Translations under genes and position numbers: made by a program
Part shown: one piece after another, positions 43,034 to 52,639 of the stretch
Layout: every line of letters begins with the position of its first letter
Numbering within the stretch: the first letter of the stretch is position 1
DNA from: Bacillota bacterium
GTDB taxonomy: Bacteria; Bacillota; Sulfobacillia; Sulfobacillales; Sulfobacillaceae
Assembly: GCA_021820965.1 (NCBI GenBank)
Contig: JAKACZ010000009.1
Span: 45,425-109,424, forward strand
Direction of reading: 5' to 3'
DNA length: 64,000 bases
The notes under the pieces: model-generated
Databases searched by the model: none
What the model saw: only the letters and a program-made list of their open reading frames with translations
What the model was told of the DNA's origin: nothing

Positions 43034-43560
43034 ATGGCGAATACCTCAGAACAGGAGCAAATCATTCGGGACAAATTTTTAGGGTTCACCCAGTATCTAA
43101 ATGAACGGTCTCGCCGGGTATGGGCAGCGCTTGAAGTCCGGGCACTAGGATTTGGTGTGGTCGCTATGGTGGCGCGAGCGACGGGAATCCACCGCGATAC
43201 CATAACCGCAGGCCTAAAAGAGCTAAAACAGCCCGAGGCCGTTCCGTTGGACCGCATTCGGAAACCCGGCGCCGGCTGGCGTCGCCTAACGGATAAAGAT
43301 CCGACGCTACAGACCGATCTTGATGCGCTCATCAACCCGGTCACCCGGGGTGATCCCGAATCGGCGCTCCGGTGGACCAGCAAGAGTGCTCAGAAGTTGG
43401 CGGCGTCCGCGCGCATGGCCATATGATCAGTGCCCACAAAGTTGGCGAACTGTTGCGAGAGGCTGGGTATAGCCTTCAATCCAACCGGAAAGTCACCGAA
43501 GGGACCGCCGACCACCCAGACCGCAACGCGCAATTTCAGTGGATTGCCGATGGGTGTGGC
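43034..43560 (+). pseudogene. ISAzo13-family transposase remnant
   Basis: The first frame reads LNERSRRVWAALEVRALGFG, VARATGIHRDTITAGLKEL and TRGDPESALRWTSKS. After a frameshift near 43430 the next frame continues KVGELLREAGYSLQSNRKV and HPDRNAQFQWI. These are the ordered N-terminal landmarks of ISAzo13 transposases (RGDPESPLRWT.KS...YSLQ.N.K...HPDR..QF.YI). The catalytic C-terminal half is missing. Confidence 0.75.
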
Positions 43561-43885
43561 TCTTCTGGAGGGACGGTTTTCATTTTGAAGGTCATAGAAA
43601 CAGCAGCAGCAAATCTCGGAAATCCCGTGCATGGTATAGATTACCGTTTGACATCGCCTGCCAATCCGCGACACGACGACGTAAGCGTGAATTCGGTCCG
43701 CGGATCCTCCGGTCGAAGACGTCATCCCTCATCACTCATTCGGGGTTTCGAGGAAGACTTGGGGATTCCCCTTCAGATCTTCTCGAAGGAGTGGGTGCGT
43801 TCCGACGTCGGAACGCAGACACCGCCCGGCCTGTAGATTTCGTGGTCGGGCGCCCGAGGCGCCGGAGTTTTTGCAGGGGTACCGC

Positions 43886-44610
43886 ATGGGGTTTGCCGTG
43901 GTCGCCGCGGATATGGCGGAGCGGATGGGGCTTGTGGACTATGTGAATGCCTATGTCGCCTGGGATCCGAAGCAATGTAAGGTCTCGCCGGGCCTACGCC
44001 TCTGAGCCCTCATCATCGGCTGCTTGGTCGACCCAATGGCCTTGTACCGGCTCGAAGAGTGTTACGCCGATTTGGATTGCGCCGTTTTGTTGGCGCGGAG
44101 CGCCAACCCCACGATTTTAATGATGACGCGATCGGCCGCGCGCTACTGAAGTTGTTTGAGTCGCAGGTGGGGCAAACCTTTGCCGGACTGAGTCAGCAAG
44201 CGGTGGAACGGCTCGGCCTCCCGTCCCGGGACACCACGCATCTCGATACCACCACCGTGACGCTCTATGGTCAGTATCCCGGCCAAAATGACGGCAGTAT
44301 TCCAACCTACGGCTACAACAAGGATGGCCATCCGGAATGTAAGCAATTGGTCGCGGGGGTCACGACCCGGGCCGATGGCATCCCCATCGATGTTGATGTC
44401 TGTGATGGGAATATGGATGATCCGACGTGGAGTCGGGAGGCCTTACTCAGCCCGGGTCGGACCTTGGCGGCCGACATCCGCGCCCAGACCCTGTTTGTGG
44501 TGGACTCCAAGCTCGTGTCCCACCACACCGTCGCCGACCTCTGTGACTACGGGATTCACTTTGTGTCCCGCGTCCCCAATACCTTTGGTCTGTCTTCTGA
44601 CATTGTGTGA
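43886..44610 (+). pseudogene. IS1634-family transposase remnant
   Basis: The segment begins MGFAVVAADMAERMGLVDYV. It has an in-frame TGA near 44005 and a frameshift near 44095, then reads PHDFNDDAIGRALLKLFESQ, THLDTTTVTLYGQYPGQ and TYGYNKDGHPECKQL, ending at RVPNTFGLSSDIV. The HLDTT..TLYG and GYNKDG.PE.KQ motifs are typical of IS1634/IS4-like DDE transposases, including the first catalytic Asp. The last part of the protein is absent. Confidence 0.75.
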
Positions 44611-44747
44611 AGACAACGCTGGGGCGCTTATTCCGGTGTTCCGCGCGGTTGCTACACAAGCTCCCATTGCGTGAGAAAGTTCTTGGTGAGTCACAACACA
44701 TACGTTCTGTAGTCGATTGACCCATTCTAAGACCCCGACCATTCTGG

Positions 44748-45161
44748 CTAACGGCTAGTTTCCTTGTATCGTTGCCAAGTGGTCCACAGAAAGGTCCCTG
44801 TCCATAGTCCTGGGATCCAAATACTATAGTAGTTTTCCCAGTGAGAAATCACCCACAGGTTCATGGCAAGCGTCCCCGGCACAACAGTGACTTGTAATGA
44901 CCACGCCAAGAAGATGAGAAAGACGATAGCTGCCTCCCAGGTTCGAATTTCTTGAGCATAGTGCAGGACGTAGGATACCGCAAGGCCTTCAACAATTCCG
45001 ACCACAGGAGGGACAAGCTGAGCCCATAACTCAGCCCAGAACCCAGCAAATGCGGGTGATGGGGGATGAGAAAATAACCATTGGAGTCGGGCCACCCCAT
45101 ACATCCCGATCCCCGCAATGACGAAGGGGCCGACTAATACCAACATCTTCTTGCTAGCCAT
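44748..45161 (-). CDS. Small four-helix membrane protein
   Basis: This 137-residue protein has four predicted transmembrane helices (about 7–28, 45–68, 75–97 and 110–128), many Trp residues and a short charged C-terminus. No family is recognised. It lies 11 bases downstream of the rhodanese lipoprotein gene on the same strand, so they are probably co-transcribed. Function is unknown. Confidence 0.6.
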   Translation of the reverse strand: MASKKMLVLVGPFVIAGIGMYGVARLQWLFSHPPSPAFAGFWAELWAQLVPPVVGIVEGLAVSYVLHYAQEIRTWEAAIVFLIFLAWSLQVTVVPGTLAMNLWVISHWENYYSIWIPGLWTGTFLWTTWQRYKETSR

Positions 45162-45172
45162 TTGTTCCTCCT

Positions 45173-46226
45173 TTAATCTTTCGTAGGAGTAACCGGGAAT
45201 AGATTACGAGACATTGGGGGCGAAAAGCTGGGATTCCATGCAACAAGACCTTGCTGTAAATTGTAGGCCTGATACCCCATAAGCCTAAACAAGGCACAGG
45301 CTTGAGCGGATGTCTGCATAGTCTGGGAGACAAAAACAACGGGTTTGTTCTTTGGAATCTTCTGGACAAAGGAACCTAATAAGGCAAATGGGATATTTAT
45401 ACTCCCTGGTATATGTTTTGATTGATAGTTTTGTGCGTTACGTACATCCACGACTGTTGGGGGATGGGACGAGTGAATTTCTTCACTTAACGTCGCGGGG
45501 GTAATCGTCCATGGCATGCGAAATCCAGGAGGATAGCGGTGATTTAGATCCTCAAAAAAGTGAGCAATTTGACGTTTTGCAGAAAGAAAAAAAGTATCAG
45601 GACCACTGTCCGGAATTCCTTCTAGATTGGTGGTTCCTCCCGTTGCCACTGGATATGGGTAGATCGACCCCGGGAGTGGCCAGACGTTAAGGCGGCGGTT
45701 CCACGCTGATATCCCATATCTTAATCCATAGGCGTCATACCCCAAAAGGCGTAATAGTGCAGGAATCATTTCACCTCCGTTTCCATCGTAGCACATAACG
45801 ACAATAGGTTGGTGCCTGGGTAAAGGGTAGTACGTTATGGTTACCTGATGACTTCTCCCCGAAGGTGTCACGAAATTGGCCACTTGCCTTATGGTATGAT
45901 GAGCTTCAATTTCCGGGCCAAAGGCTTGCAAGGGAATTATGGGCATCCGGAATATGTCCCGTCTGGAAACTCTTATCCCCAATTGGTTGTCGGACATCGA
46001 TTAATGATACGGTTTTATGTTGCACATAAAGCCATTGATACAGTTGATCCGCAGAAATCTGATACGCATTATGTCGTGTGGCATCTGAAAAGTATCTTAA
46101 AATAATGGGATCCTCGGATTGATTGATGGTATAACTCTGCGAGGCAACTGTTGTTGAACTCTGTTCACAGCCGGTAGTTAGACACAGTAAGAGGGCGATA
46201 CCCACGACCACACTGTACGACTTCAT
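45173..46226 (-). pseudogene. Double-rhodanese lipoprotein, one frameshift
   Basis: The start (ATG 46226) encodes a lipoprotein signal with lipobox LTTGC and then a rhodanese-like domain (TVSLIDVRQPIGDKSFQTGH, IPDAHN). Near 45945 the frame shifts, and the second frame continues IPLQAFGPEIEAHHTIRQV through VVMCYDGNGGEMIPALLRLL. This covers the first active-site Cys (MCYDGN), followed by a second rhodanese domain (VVDVRNAQNYQSKHIPGSIN) whose Cys position is Ser-Gln (VFVSQTM). Thus domain 2 is probably non-catalytic. It would be a surface-anchored sulfur-transfer or cyanide-handling protein. A sequencing error cannot be excluded. Confidence 0.65.
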
Positions 46227-46311
46227 TTTCTCGCCACCCTTTTTTCCAAACCATGAGGGAGGAAAGGGACCGCCATCGGATTTCGATAGGACCCCTTTTC
46301 TCACTCGAATT

Positions 46312-46500
46312 TTAGAACTTAATCCCTAACTGCTTCTCAATCTGGGCATGGTGCGTCTGGACGTATGATGCCGGGTATTCGGCCAAAACCTTTCCTTGAG
46401 CGTTGATAAACTTAAAGGGGATGTTACCCAAAGAGTCATGCGGAATCGTAGCCGGGTTGACCCTTTCGGTGCTGGCCTTGACGGTTCCGTCTACTGCGGT
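46312..46500 (-). pseudogene. C-terminal gene fragment of unknown family
   Basis: The minus strand encodes a protein-like stretch, TVKASTERVNPATIPHDSLG and NIPFKFINAQGKVLAEYPAS, ending HAQIEKQLGIKF and TAA. There is no start: at about 46500 the sequence changes abruptly into an MFS gene on the other strand. It is the tail of a gene lost by rearrangement. Confidence 0.45.
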
Positions 46501-46502
46501 AG

Positions 46503-47132
46503 TTGGTGGTGGCCTCTTCGTCTCCGTCGCTCCGACCGCGCATTGTGCCCCATGCGTGGAGAGGTTATTGGCGTCTTTATGCCCCTGCCGGCTTTACCTT
46601 ATTTGCCTTAAATGGTACCGCCATCGCGCTGATTCCCGCCGATGCCGTGACGGTTTTTCACACGACCAATCCGCTTTGGGCCGGGATGCTATTATTTCTG
46701 GTCTTGGGAGGGGGCGGTGTCGCCCAGCTATCGCCTTGGCCTGTCGATGTTCAGCAACGGCTCCGGTGGGGCCTGGCGAGTTTGTTAGGGGGTGCATGGC
46801 TCATGATTAGTGCGGGTTTTTGGAACATCCCGGGACTATTATGGGGCGGCATGGCTCTGCAGGCCCTCGGAAGTGGCTGGTCGTTTCGGGCCGCTCTCTA
46901 TGGCGTCACTCATTTGACGGATTCTTCGGTAACAGCGACCATGGTGTCATTCTTTTACATGGCTGCGTATTGCGGCATGATTCTTCCCGTGTTATTTACG
47001 GGGTGGATCACGGATTTTTGGGGATTACCGGTCGCTTTGGGAGTGCTCGGGGTGTTCCTCACCCTGATCGGTTTGCGTACGCTCCATCAATCCCAAGCCA
47101 TGGCGATGGGATCCTCCGCGCTGACGGAATAG
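46503..47132 (+). pseudogene. MFS transporter, C-terminal half only
   Basis: This 209-residue frame encodes about six hydrophobic helices (LFALNGTAIALIPADAV through LGVFLTLIGLRTL). The inter-helix GMILPVLFTGWITDFWGLP is typical of the last third of an MFS permease. The N-terminal six helices are absent, and the frame opens right after a stop codon at the breakpoint near 46500. It is probably not functional. Confidence 0.6.
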
Positions 47133-47985
47133 GATCTCTTGTGTTCTCTTAGCCCTCATCCCACCGGATGAGATACGCAAAAAACGATATTGGGCTCCCC
47201 CTGGTCCTTCGCGTCGCAATTCGCGTTTTAGCCACCGCACCCGGTCGATAAGTCGCGCACCGTGTCTACGCCATAGGAGTGGCAGATTATGCGTCTCAGC
47301 GGCAGGCCTCAAGCGCCGCCCACCGGGGACACATCAGCCTCCGCTCATCTCGCCGAATTCGGCCTGGGCCTGCCGGATTAAGGTCCTTCCGGGCGGCAGA
47401 TGAGCAATGTGCGCTTTCTTCCCCATGGTTCCGGGCCTGCATTCCTGGTAGTCAGCTTGCACTTCTTTCACCTAGTGTTGTGTGCCCGCTTGCCGCGCCC
47501 GAGTGCCAGGGTCGTCAGCCGGAGACTGGTAATCTTGCTGACAGGTTCGCACCAACCATCCTATCGGATTATGGAGGGGCAGGAATCAGGTCAGCCGACT
47601 GCGGCACGATATACCTGCCGTATGCTGATCGATTGGGGAGTGCCATACAGTCATGCGGGGTCACCGAGAACCATTTGCCGGTTCCGGTGGGCATCACGTC
47701 CCGGGGTAGGGCATAACACAAGACGGGAAGACCGCCGTGCCCGCCTCATCGAAGGTTCGGCCTTGCTAAACGTGTTGGAAGGGGGTCTATGTTCCGGCCG
47801 ATTCCCCCCCCCGAGCGATCCCCTATCGCGATGCTGAAAAAGGTGTCATGATTGAGGACACGGGCCATCACTATCCACACAACGACTATGAAACTCCCAT
47901 CTTAATGGGAAACCGTTTGGCTTTGGTGCGAAATTCAAGTACAAACGTAAAGAGATCACGCGGTTGATCGAAAGGGACGGATGAA
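47133..47985. other. Gap with no supported gene
   Basis: About 850 bases between the truncated MFS gene and the rlmI-type gene have no frame with a convincing domain or ribosome binding site. The last 100 bases are AT-richer and should contain the promoter of the methyltransferase gene. Confidence 0.35.
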
Positions 47986-49152
47986 ATGGAAGTTATCACC
48001 TTAAAACGAGGTCCACATCGAGTGCTCCGAGGATCGCCCTGGGTTTATCGAACGGAATTGTCAACGGACGGTCTAGAGCCGGGCAGTGTCGTTATCGTCA
48101 AGAGTTTTGAAGGACGGGTGTTAGGCCAAGGGTTTTTAAATCCCCGCTCAATGATTGCGGTTCGCATGGTGACCTGGGGTGACAAGGAGTCGGTGACCGG
48201 CGGTCTGTTGCGGGCGCGGGTGCGGGAGGCGCTTGAGTTGCGCCAGCGCATCGCCCCAGGACGTGACGCCTATCGCGTCATCTATTCCGAAGCGGACCGG
48301 ATTCCTGGGTTGATTGTGGACAAATATGGACCCATGCTGGTGGTCGAAGTGACGAGCCTGGGATTAGTCCCATTTATGCCTGCTATTATCGAAGAGCTTC
48401 AGGAGAGTCTTCACCCGATCGGTATCTACGAACACGGGGATTTGACCGCGCGTGAACGGGAAGGACTGCCTCGGGAAAACCGTTTGCTATTGGGTGAAAT
48501 GATCTCTCCCATCGAGATTCACGAACACGGAGTCCGTTTTCTGGTCGATCTTGCTAATGGGCAAAAAACGGGCCACTTTCTCGATCAACATGAAAATCGC
48601 GGACGCATTTCGGGCCTGGCGGCCGGCGCCCACGTGTTTGACGCATTTTGCCACACCGGCGGGTTTGGTCTGACCGCCGCGGTCAGTGGTGCGCAGTCCG
48701 TGGTGGGAATCGACATCGATAGTGCTGCCGTTTCACTAGCTGAGGCCAATGCGGTCACTAACCGCGTCGATGACAAGACTCGTTTCGTGGCGGCAAACGC
48801 ATTTGATTGGCTTCGCCAGGAGAGCGATCGAGGTGCGCAGTACGACCTTGGCATTTTGGACCCGCCGGCCTTCACCAAATCCAAGCAAAGCGTTCCGCAG
48901 GCAGTGAAGGGATACAAAGAAATCAATCTTCGCGCCATTAAGCTCATCCGTCCCGGCGGGTTCTTAATGACCTGCAGCTGTTCCTACCATTTGTCTGAGA
49001 CCGACTTTATTGCAACGGTCCAATCCGCAGCCCATGATTCGCATCGTTCAGTGCGGATTATCGAGATTCGGGGGCAGGGGCCGGATCATCCGATTTTGCC
49101 GGCTCTGCCCGAATCGCGCTACCTCAAATGTTTGGTATTGGCAGTTGGTTAA
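47986..49152 (+). CDS. rlmI: RlmI-like 23S rRNA m5C methyltransferase
   Basis: The 388-residue protein has an N-terminal PUA domain (GPHRVLRGSPWVYRTEL, LNPRSMIAVRM), a middle EEHGI-type domain and a C-terminal Rossmann methyltransferase. Motif I is VFDAFCHTGGFG, motif IV is DLGILDPPAFTKSK, and TCSCSYHLSE contains the catalytic-type Cys. This is the architecture of RlmI, which methylates C1962 of 23S rRNA in E. coli. The site GGGACGGATGAA precedes the ATG. It marks the return to core genes after the accessory region. Confidence 0.88.
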   Translation: MEVITLKRGPHRVLRGSPWVYRTELSTDGLEPGSVVIVKSFEGRVLGQGFLNPRSMIAVRMVTWGDKESVTGGLLRARVREALELRQRIAPGRDAYRVIYSEADRIPGLIVDKYGPMLVVEVTSLGLVPFMPAIIEELQESLHPIGIYEHGDLTAREREGLPRENRLLLGEMISPIEIHEHGVRFLVDLANGQKTGHFLDQHENRGRISGLAAGAHVFDAFCHTGGFGLTAAVSGAQSVVGIDIDSAAVSLAEANAVTNRVDDKTRFVAANAFDWLRQESDRGAQYDLGILDPPAFTKSKQSVPQAVKGYKEINLRAIKLIRPGGFLMTCSCSYHLSETDFIATVQSAAHDSHRSVRIIEIRGQGPDHPILPALPESRYLKCLVLAVG

Positions 49153-49224
49153 AAGGCGGGAAGGTGTAGTACGTAGCATGTACTAACCCCCCCTATCCAA
49201 CCAATGGGTGCCTATAGAGCCGGC

Positions 49225-49581
49225 TTAGTGGCTGCAGGAGGCTGGCGCACCCTGCTGATCTTTGGTACGGAACGAGTGCCCACAGCCGCAGGAGGCCACC
49301 GCGTTGGGATTGTTGATGGAAAAGCCGCCGCCCATCAGGGAGTTGACGTAATCCACCTCAATGCCTTCCAATAGCGGGGCACTTTGCGGATCGATAATGA
49401 CTTTGACGGGCCCGAACTCGTAGTGATTGTCGTCGGTGTGCGGTTCATCTAATGCCATGCCATAACTAAAGCCGCTGCACCCGCCCTTCGAAATGTAAAT
49501 CCGGAGTGCCAAATCGGAGCGGTCTTTGGATGCCATAAATTCTTGAACCTTTTGAACCGCATCATCAGTAAATGTGATCAT
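49225..49581 (-). CDS. erpA: Iron-sulfur cluster insertion protein (ErpA/IscA type)
   Basis: This 118-residue A-type carrier has the three conserved cysteines of the HesB family: KGGCSGFSYG and the C-terminal CGCGHSF. It transfers Fe-S clusters to apo-enzymes. A strong AAAGGAGGG site precedes the ATG. The extra C-terminal residues (DQQGAPASCSH) add a fourth Cys. Members of the family differ in name; erpA is the nearest common label. Confidence 0.88.
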   Translation of the reverse strand: MITFTDDAVQKVQEFMASKDRSDLALRIYISKGGCSGFSYGMALDEPHTDDNHYEFGPVKVIIDPQSAPLLEGIEVDYVNSLMGGGFSINNPNAVASCGCGHSFRTKDQQGAPASCSH

Positions 49582-49619
49582 CTAGGACCCTCCTTTTAAG
49601 ACTAGATTATAACAAAAAG

Positions 49620-50108
49620 TTAGGAGTCGGAAAAGGTTGTGGTGATTTCTTTTGATTCGTGCTCCAAGTCTTGAAACGCTTGCAAAAGTGCGGTCAGGCC
49701 GTGGATCAGGTTGGTGCGGTCTTCTGCGGCCAAGCGCTCCGCAAAGCGAGTAAATTGCTCCTGTCGTCGCTGGAACACGAGGTCCGCCAATTGGCGCCCG
49801 TATGACGACAGCCTGACCCGCACGACGCGCCGGTCAACCTCATCGCGTTCGCGCCGGACCAAGTTCATCCGCAAAAGGCGGTCCACCAAGCGCGTCGCTG
49901 CGCTTTCTGTCAACCCCAACAGTTCAGCCAACTCTCCCATGGGGAGATTTGTGGGCTCGTACAACACAACCAGGGCGTTCATTTGCGCGGGGGTGACTTC
50001 AAGACCAATCAGTTCCCGGGTTGCTTCCGCCTCCAAATACCGCATTATCCGTGGGAATAAGTGTTGGATTTGCTGAACGAAGGCTGGGATGTCGGCTCCT
50101 ACCATCAT
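49620..50108 (-). CDS. MarR-family transcriptional regulator
   Basis: The protein of about 162 residues has the MarR winged HTH: LPMGELAELLGLTESAATRL as recognition helix region and RRERDEVDRRVVRVRLSSYG as the wing with the DRR motif. It is divergent from a fatty-acid/butyryl-CoA oxidation operon starting 137 bases away, so it likely regulates that operon in response to an acyl-CoA or related ligand. ATG 50108 is chosen for its GAGGAG site; two earlier in-frame ATGs exist. Confidence 0.88.
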   Translation of the reverse strand: MMVGADIPAFVQQIQHLFPRIMRYLEAEATRELIGLEVTPAQMNALVVLYEPTNLPMGELAELLGLTESAATRLVDRLLRMNLVRRERDEVDRRVVRVRLSSYGRQLADLVFQRRQEQFTRFAERLAAEDRTNLIHGLTALLQAFQDLEHESKEITTTFSDS

Positions 50109-50244
50109 AGAGCTCCTCTCGCCCTTTTGAGCCATCATACCACGCTCCACGGAGAGAAAAAACTTGCCGTTGACAAATATTGCTCATCGCCGATATGCTG
50201 AGTGCAGCGAGAACTTCGAACTCAGCCCAAAGAGAGGTGCACCG

Positions 50245-51090
50245 ATGTACATCAAACGCGCAGCGGTGATCGGTTCGGGAACAATGGGGGCGGATATTGC
50301 CTACGTCATTGCCTCCGCCGGAATACCAGTCATTGTGAAGGATGTTCAGCCAGAGGCGCTGAACAAGGCGTCAGAGCATGTGGCTGATCTTTTTCAAGGC
50401 CGTGTGGCGCGCGGCCGCATGACGCCTGATGACGCGCGACAACGCCAGCAGCTCATACGCTTCGCCACGACCGATGATGCGCTCGAGGATGTGAGCTTAG
50501 CGATTGAGGCGGTGTCCGAAAAGATGGCCCTCAAAAAGCAAGTCTTCCAGGAACTCGACCGGGTCCTTCCACCGCTGGCGATTATTGCTTCCAACACATC
50601 CGCCCTCAGCATCACAGAATTGGCTTCAGTAACCGGGCGGCCGGATCGGGTGGCCGGTTTCCATTTTTTCTTCCCGGCCCATATGATGAAGCTAATCGAA
50701 GTCATTTCCGGTCGTGAAACCAGTCGGGAGACCGTGAGCACGTTGCGGCAATTTGCTGAGGAAATCCGAAAAATTCCGGTATCTGTCAAGGAATGTCCAG
50801 GCTTTGTCGTCAATCGGATTCTTATGGCATCGATGGCCGAAGTCCTCAGATTTCAATATGAAACCGGGATTTCGTATCAGGAAATCGACCAAGCGATAAC
50901 AAAGGCGGGATTGGCGCCAATGGGCCCTTTTGTGCTTGGGGACGCTTTGGGATTGGACGTGGCCTTGGAAGTGGCGCGCACATTGACCGAGGCGTATGGC
51001 AATCGGTTCAAGCCGGGACGGCAGCTAGAGGAATTGGTGGAACAGGGGCACTTGGGGTTGAAGGCCAAAAAGGGGTTCTACTCGTATTGA
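50245..51090 (+). CDS. 3-hydroxybutyryl-CoA dehydrogenase
   Basis: This 281-residue enzyme oxidises 3-hydroxyacyl-CoA with NAD(P). It has the Rossmann motif VIGSGTMGADIAYVIASAG, ASNTSALSITELA, GFHFFFPAHMMKLIEVI with the catalytic His, and FVVNRIL. The usual HFFNP Asn is Phe here. The C-terminal domain ends LGLKAKKGFYSY. The AGAGAGGTG site supports ATG 50245. It is the first gene of an operon with a stand-alone C-terminal domain and a crotonase, divergent from marR. Confidence 0.9.
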   Translation: MYIKRAAVIGSGTMGADIAYVIASAGIPVIVKDVQPEALNKASEHVADLFQGRVARGRMTPDDARQRQQLIRFATTDDALEDVSLAIEAVSEKMALKKQVFQELDRVLPPLAIIASNTSALSITELASVTGRPDRVAGFHFFFPAHMMKLIEVISGRETSRETVSTLRQFAEEIRKIPVSVKECPGFVVNRILMASMAEVLRFQYETGISYQEIDQAITKAGLAPMGPFVLGDALGLDVALEVARTLTEAYGNRFKPGRQLEELVEQGHLGLKAKKGFYSY

Positions 51091-51139
51091 TTTCGGCAGC
51101 GGCCCACTTGTGCCGCCAGTATTTGGTGAGGTGAAATGC

Positions 51140-51454
51140 ATGGACCAAGCGTTGGAACAACAACTCATATTGCGGTTTACCTTAGCGACGTTTCTGGAAG
51201 CGGTGCGGCTGTACGAAGAAGGGATCGCCAGCGTCGAGGACATCGATATCGCCATGCGAGCCGGCGCGGGGCTTCCGCAAGGACCCTTCCATTGGGCCGA
51301 CGCGCGAGGATTAGATGTGGTGTTGAACGACTTGGAGAGCCTGCATGCTTCAGTCGGCGATGGCTTTGCCCTGCCAATCTCATTGCGTGACCGTGTCGCG
51401 CGCGGTCAGTTGGGAGTCAAGACTGGCCGCGGCTATTTGAGCCACGGGTCGTAG
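51140..51454 (+). CDS. Stand-alone 3-hydroxyacyl-CoA dehydrogenase C-terminal domain
   Basis: The 104-residue protein corresponds only to the helical C-terminal domain of 3-hydroxyacyl-CoA dehydrogenases (EDIDIAMRAGAGLPQGPFHW, then GQLGVKTGRGYLSHGS). Long enzymes such as FadB and FadN carry two such domains in tandem. Here the second copy is a separate gene 50 bases after the complete enzyme. It probably completes the dimer interface or active-site lid in trans. GAGGTG lies upstream of ATG 51140. Confidence 0.8.
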   Translation: MDQALEQQLILRFTLATFLEAVRLYEEGIASVEDIDIAMRAGAGLPQGPFHWADARGLDVVLNDLESLHASVGDGFALPISLRDRVARGQLGVKTGRGYLSHGS

Positions 51455-51470
51455 ACGAGGAGGAATTGTG

Positions 51471-52226
51471 ATGAGCGTGGCCAAAGGTAGTGTGCGCGAC
51501 GGTGTCGTAGTCTGGACCATTCAGAACCCACCGGTGAATGCCATCAATATGGACGTCCTGACTAGCATGGACTTGTTGTTGGATGAGGCTGAAGCGGATG
51601 AGGCGGTGCGGGCGGTGGTGATAACCGCCAAGGGACCAACCTTCGCCGCAGGCGCGGATATCCAGGGATTTATGAAGTTAGGGGGCAGCCTTACCGACTT
51701 CATGAACAAAGGCGCGAAGCTCTATGAGCGCATTGAAAAAAGCCCTCTACCGATTGTCGCAGCGGTTAACGGCGTGGCATACGGCGGCGGCAACGAACTG
51801 GCGATGGCTTGCGATGTGCGATTTGCCGCGCCGGGGGCACGTTTTGGCCAACCTGAGGTAAACCTCGGCATCATCCCTGGCTGGGGGGGTACCGTACGGT
51901 TGCCACGGTTAGTGGGTATGGCTCGTGCTCGTCGAATGTTGCTCAGCGGCGATCCCATTGATGCCGATGAAGCCTATCGCATTGGGCTGGTTGATGCCGT
52001 GGTCGACGGCTCGTTATTAGTTGCGCGGGCGGTGAATTTGGCAGAGCGTCTGGCTAGCCTGCCGCCGCTGGCTCTCAAAGAAATCAAAGCACTGTTGGCT
52101 GATCCCGCACCCAACGGGCAAGCGCGGGAAACAGAAGCCATGGGTCGGTTAATGCTGACGCAGGACGCGATGGAAGGCGTCCGCGCTTTCATAGAAAAGC
52201 GCCGTCCGCGCTTCAGTGGACGCTAA
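51471..52226 (+). CDS. Enoyl-CoA hydratase/isomerase (crotonase family)
   Basis: The protein of about 251 residues has the crotonase oxyanion-hole segments FAAGADIQGF and NGVAYGGGNELAMACD. The catalytic-region Glu lies in RFGQPEVNLGIIPGWGGT, which matches true hydratases (one Glu at NELA and one at PEV). It hydrates enoyl-CoA to 3-hydroxyacyl-CoA, the substrate of the first gene of the operon. A GAGGAGG site precedes the start; GTG 51468 is one codon earlier. The 3' end overlaps the convergent small membrane gene by 4 bases. Confidence 0.9.
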   Translation: MSVAKGSVRDGVVVWTIQNPPVNAINMDVLTSMDLLLDEAEADEAVRAVVITAKGPTFAAGADIQGFMKLGGSLTDFMNKGAKLYERIEKSPLPIVAAVNGVAYGGGNELAMACDVRFAAPGARFGQPEVNLGIIPGWGGTVRLPRLVGMARARRMLLSGDPIDADEAYRIGLVDAVVDGSLLVARAVNLAERLASLPPLALKEIKALLADPAPNGQARETEAMGRLMLTQDAMEGVRAFIEKRRPRFSGR

Positions 52227-52564
52227 TTGCGCTCGGCCGGCAGCTGACTCCAGAAAAATTGGATGGCGCCCAAGGCCAGGAACATCAAACCCGCCCACAT
52301 CGGCATGAGGTGGACATGCCAGACGGCTAGTGCCGCTAGCATTTCGGCGAGCGAGCCAACACCCAACCATAAGTGGCCCTGGCGGCTTACCGCCAACAGG
52401 ATGAGAGCCATGAGCAAGAACCCCGCCCACCAAAAGATTCCCGGTCCCAGGGATAACAGCGCCACGGTAGCGGCCATGATTAGGAGTCGTCCCAGCCCCC
52501 TTGGACTCGCCCGGTGGCGGACCATTCTTTTGGGTGTTTCCACCTTTAGCCGACGATATACCAT
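52223..52564 (-). CDS. Small membrane protein
   Basis: This 113-residue protein has a basic N-terminus and three to four hydrophobic helices (about 25–45, 48–60, 68–84 and 88–105). The family is not recognised. The excellent GAAGGAGG site before ATG 52564 and its position behind the terminator of the peptidase gene support a real, independently transcribed gene. Confidence 0.65.
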   Translation of the reverse strand: MVYRRLKVETPKRMVRHRASPRGLGRLLIMAATVALLSLGPGIFWWAGFLLMALILLAVSRQGHLWLGVGSLAEMLAALAVWHVHLMPMWAGLMFLALGAIQFFWSQLPAERN

Positions 52565-52606
52565 GCGATGACCTCCTTCCTACAAACGCGCAATCCCAAC
52601 CGGTCC

Positions 52607-52639
52607 AAAAAAAGACACCCGGACTATGCGTCCGGGTGT
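52607..52639 (-). terminator. Rho-independent terminator of the NlpC/P60 gene
   Basis: On the minus strand a perfect 10-bp stem, ACACCCGGAC/GTCCGGGTGT, with a 5-base loop is followed by seven T residues. It ends transcription from the peptidase gene upstream. Confidence 0.9.

Noticed and set aside
42463..43383. Long minus-strand frame of about 306 codons
   Set aside because: It is antisense to the recognisable ISAzo13 transposase remnant and has Ser/Arg-rich shadow composition.
47400..47837. Plus-strand frame of about 145 codons
   Set aside because: There is no domain or ribosome binding site, its composition is Arg/Ser-rich, and another frame overlaps it with equal quality.
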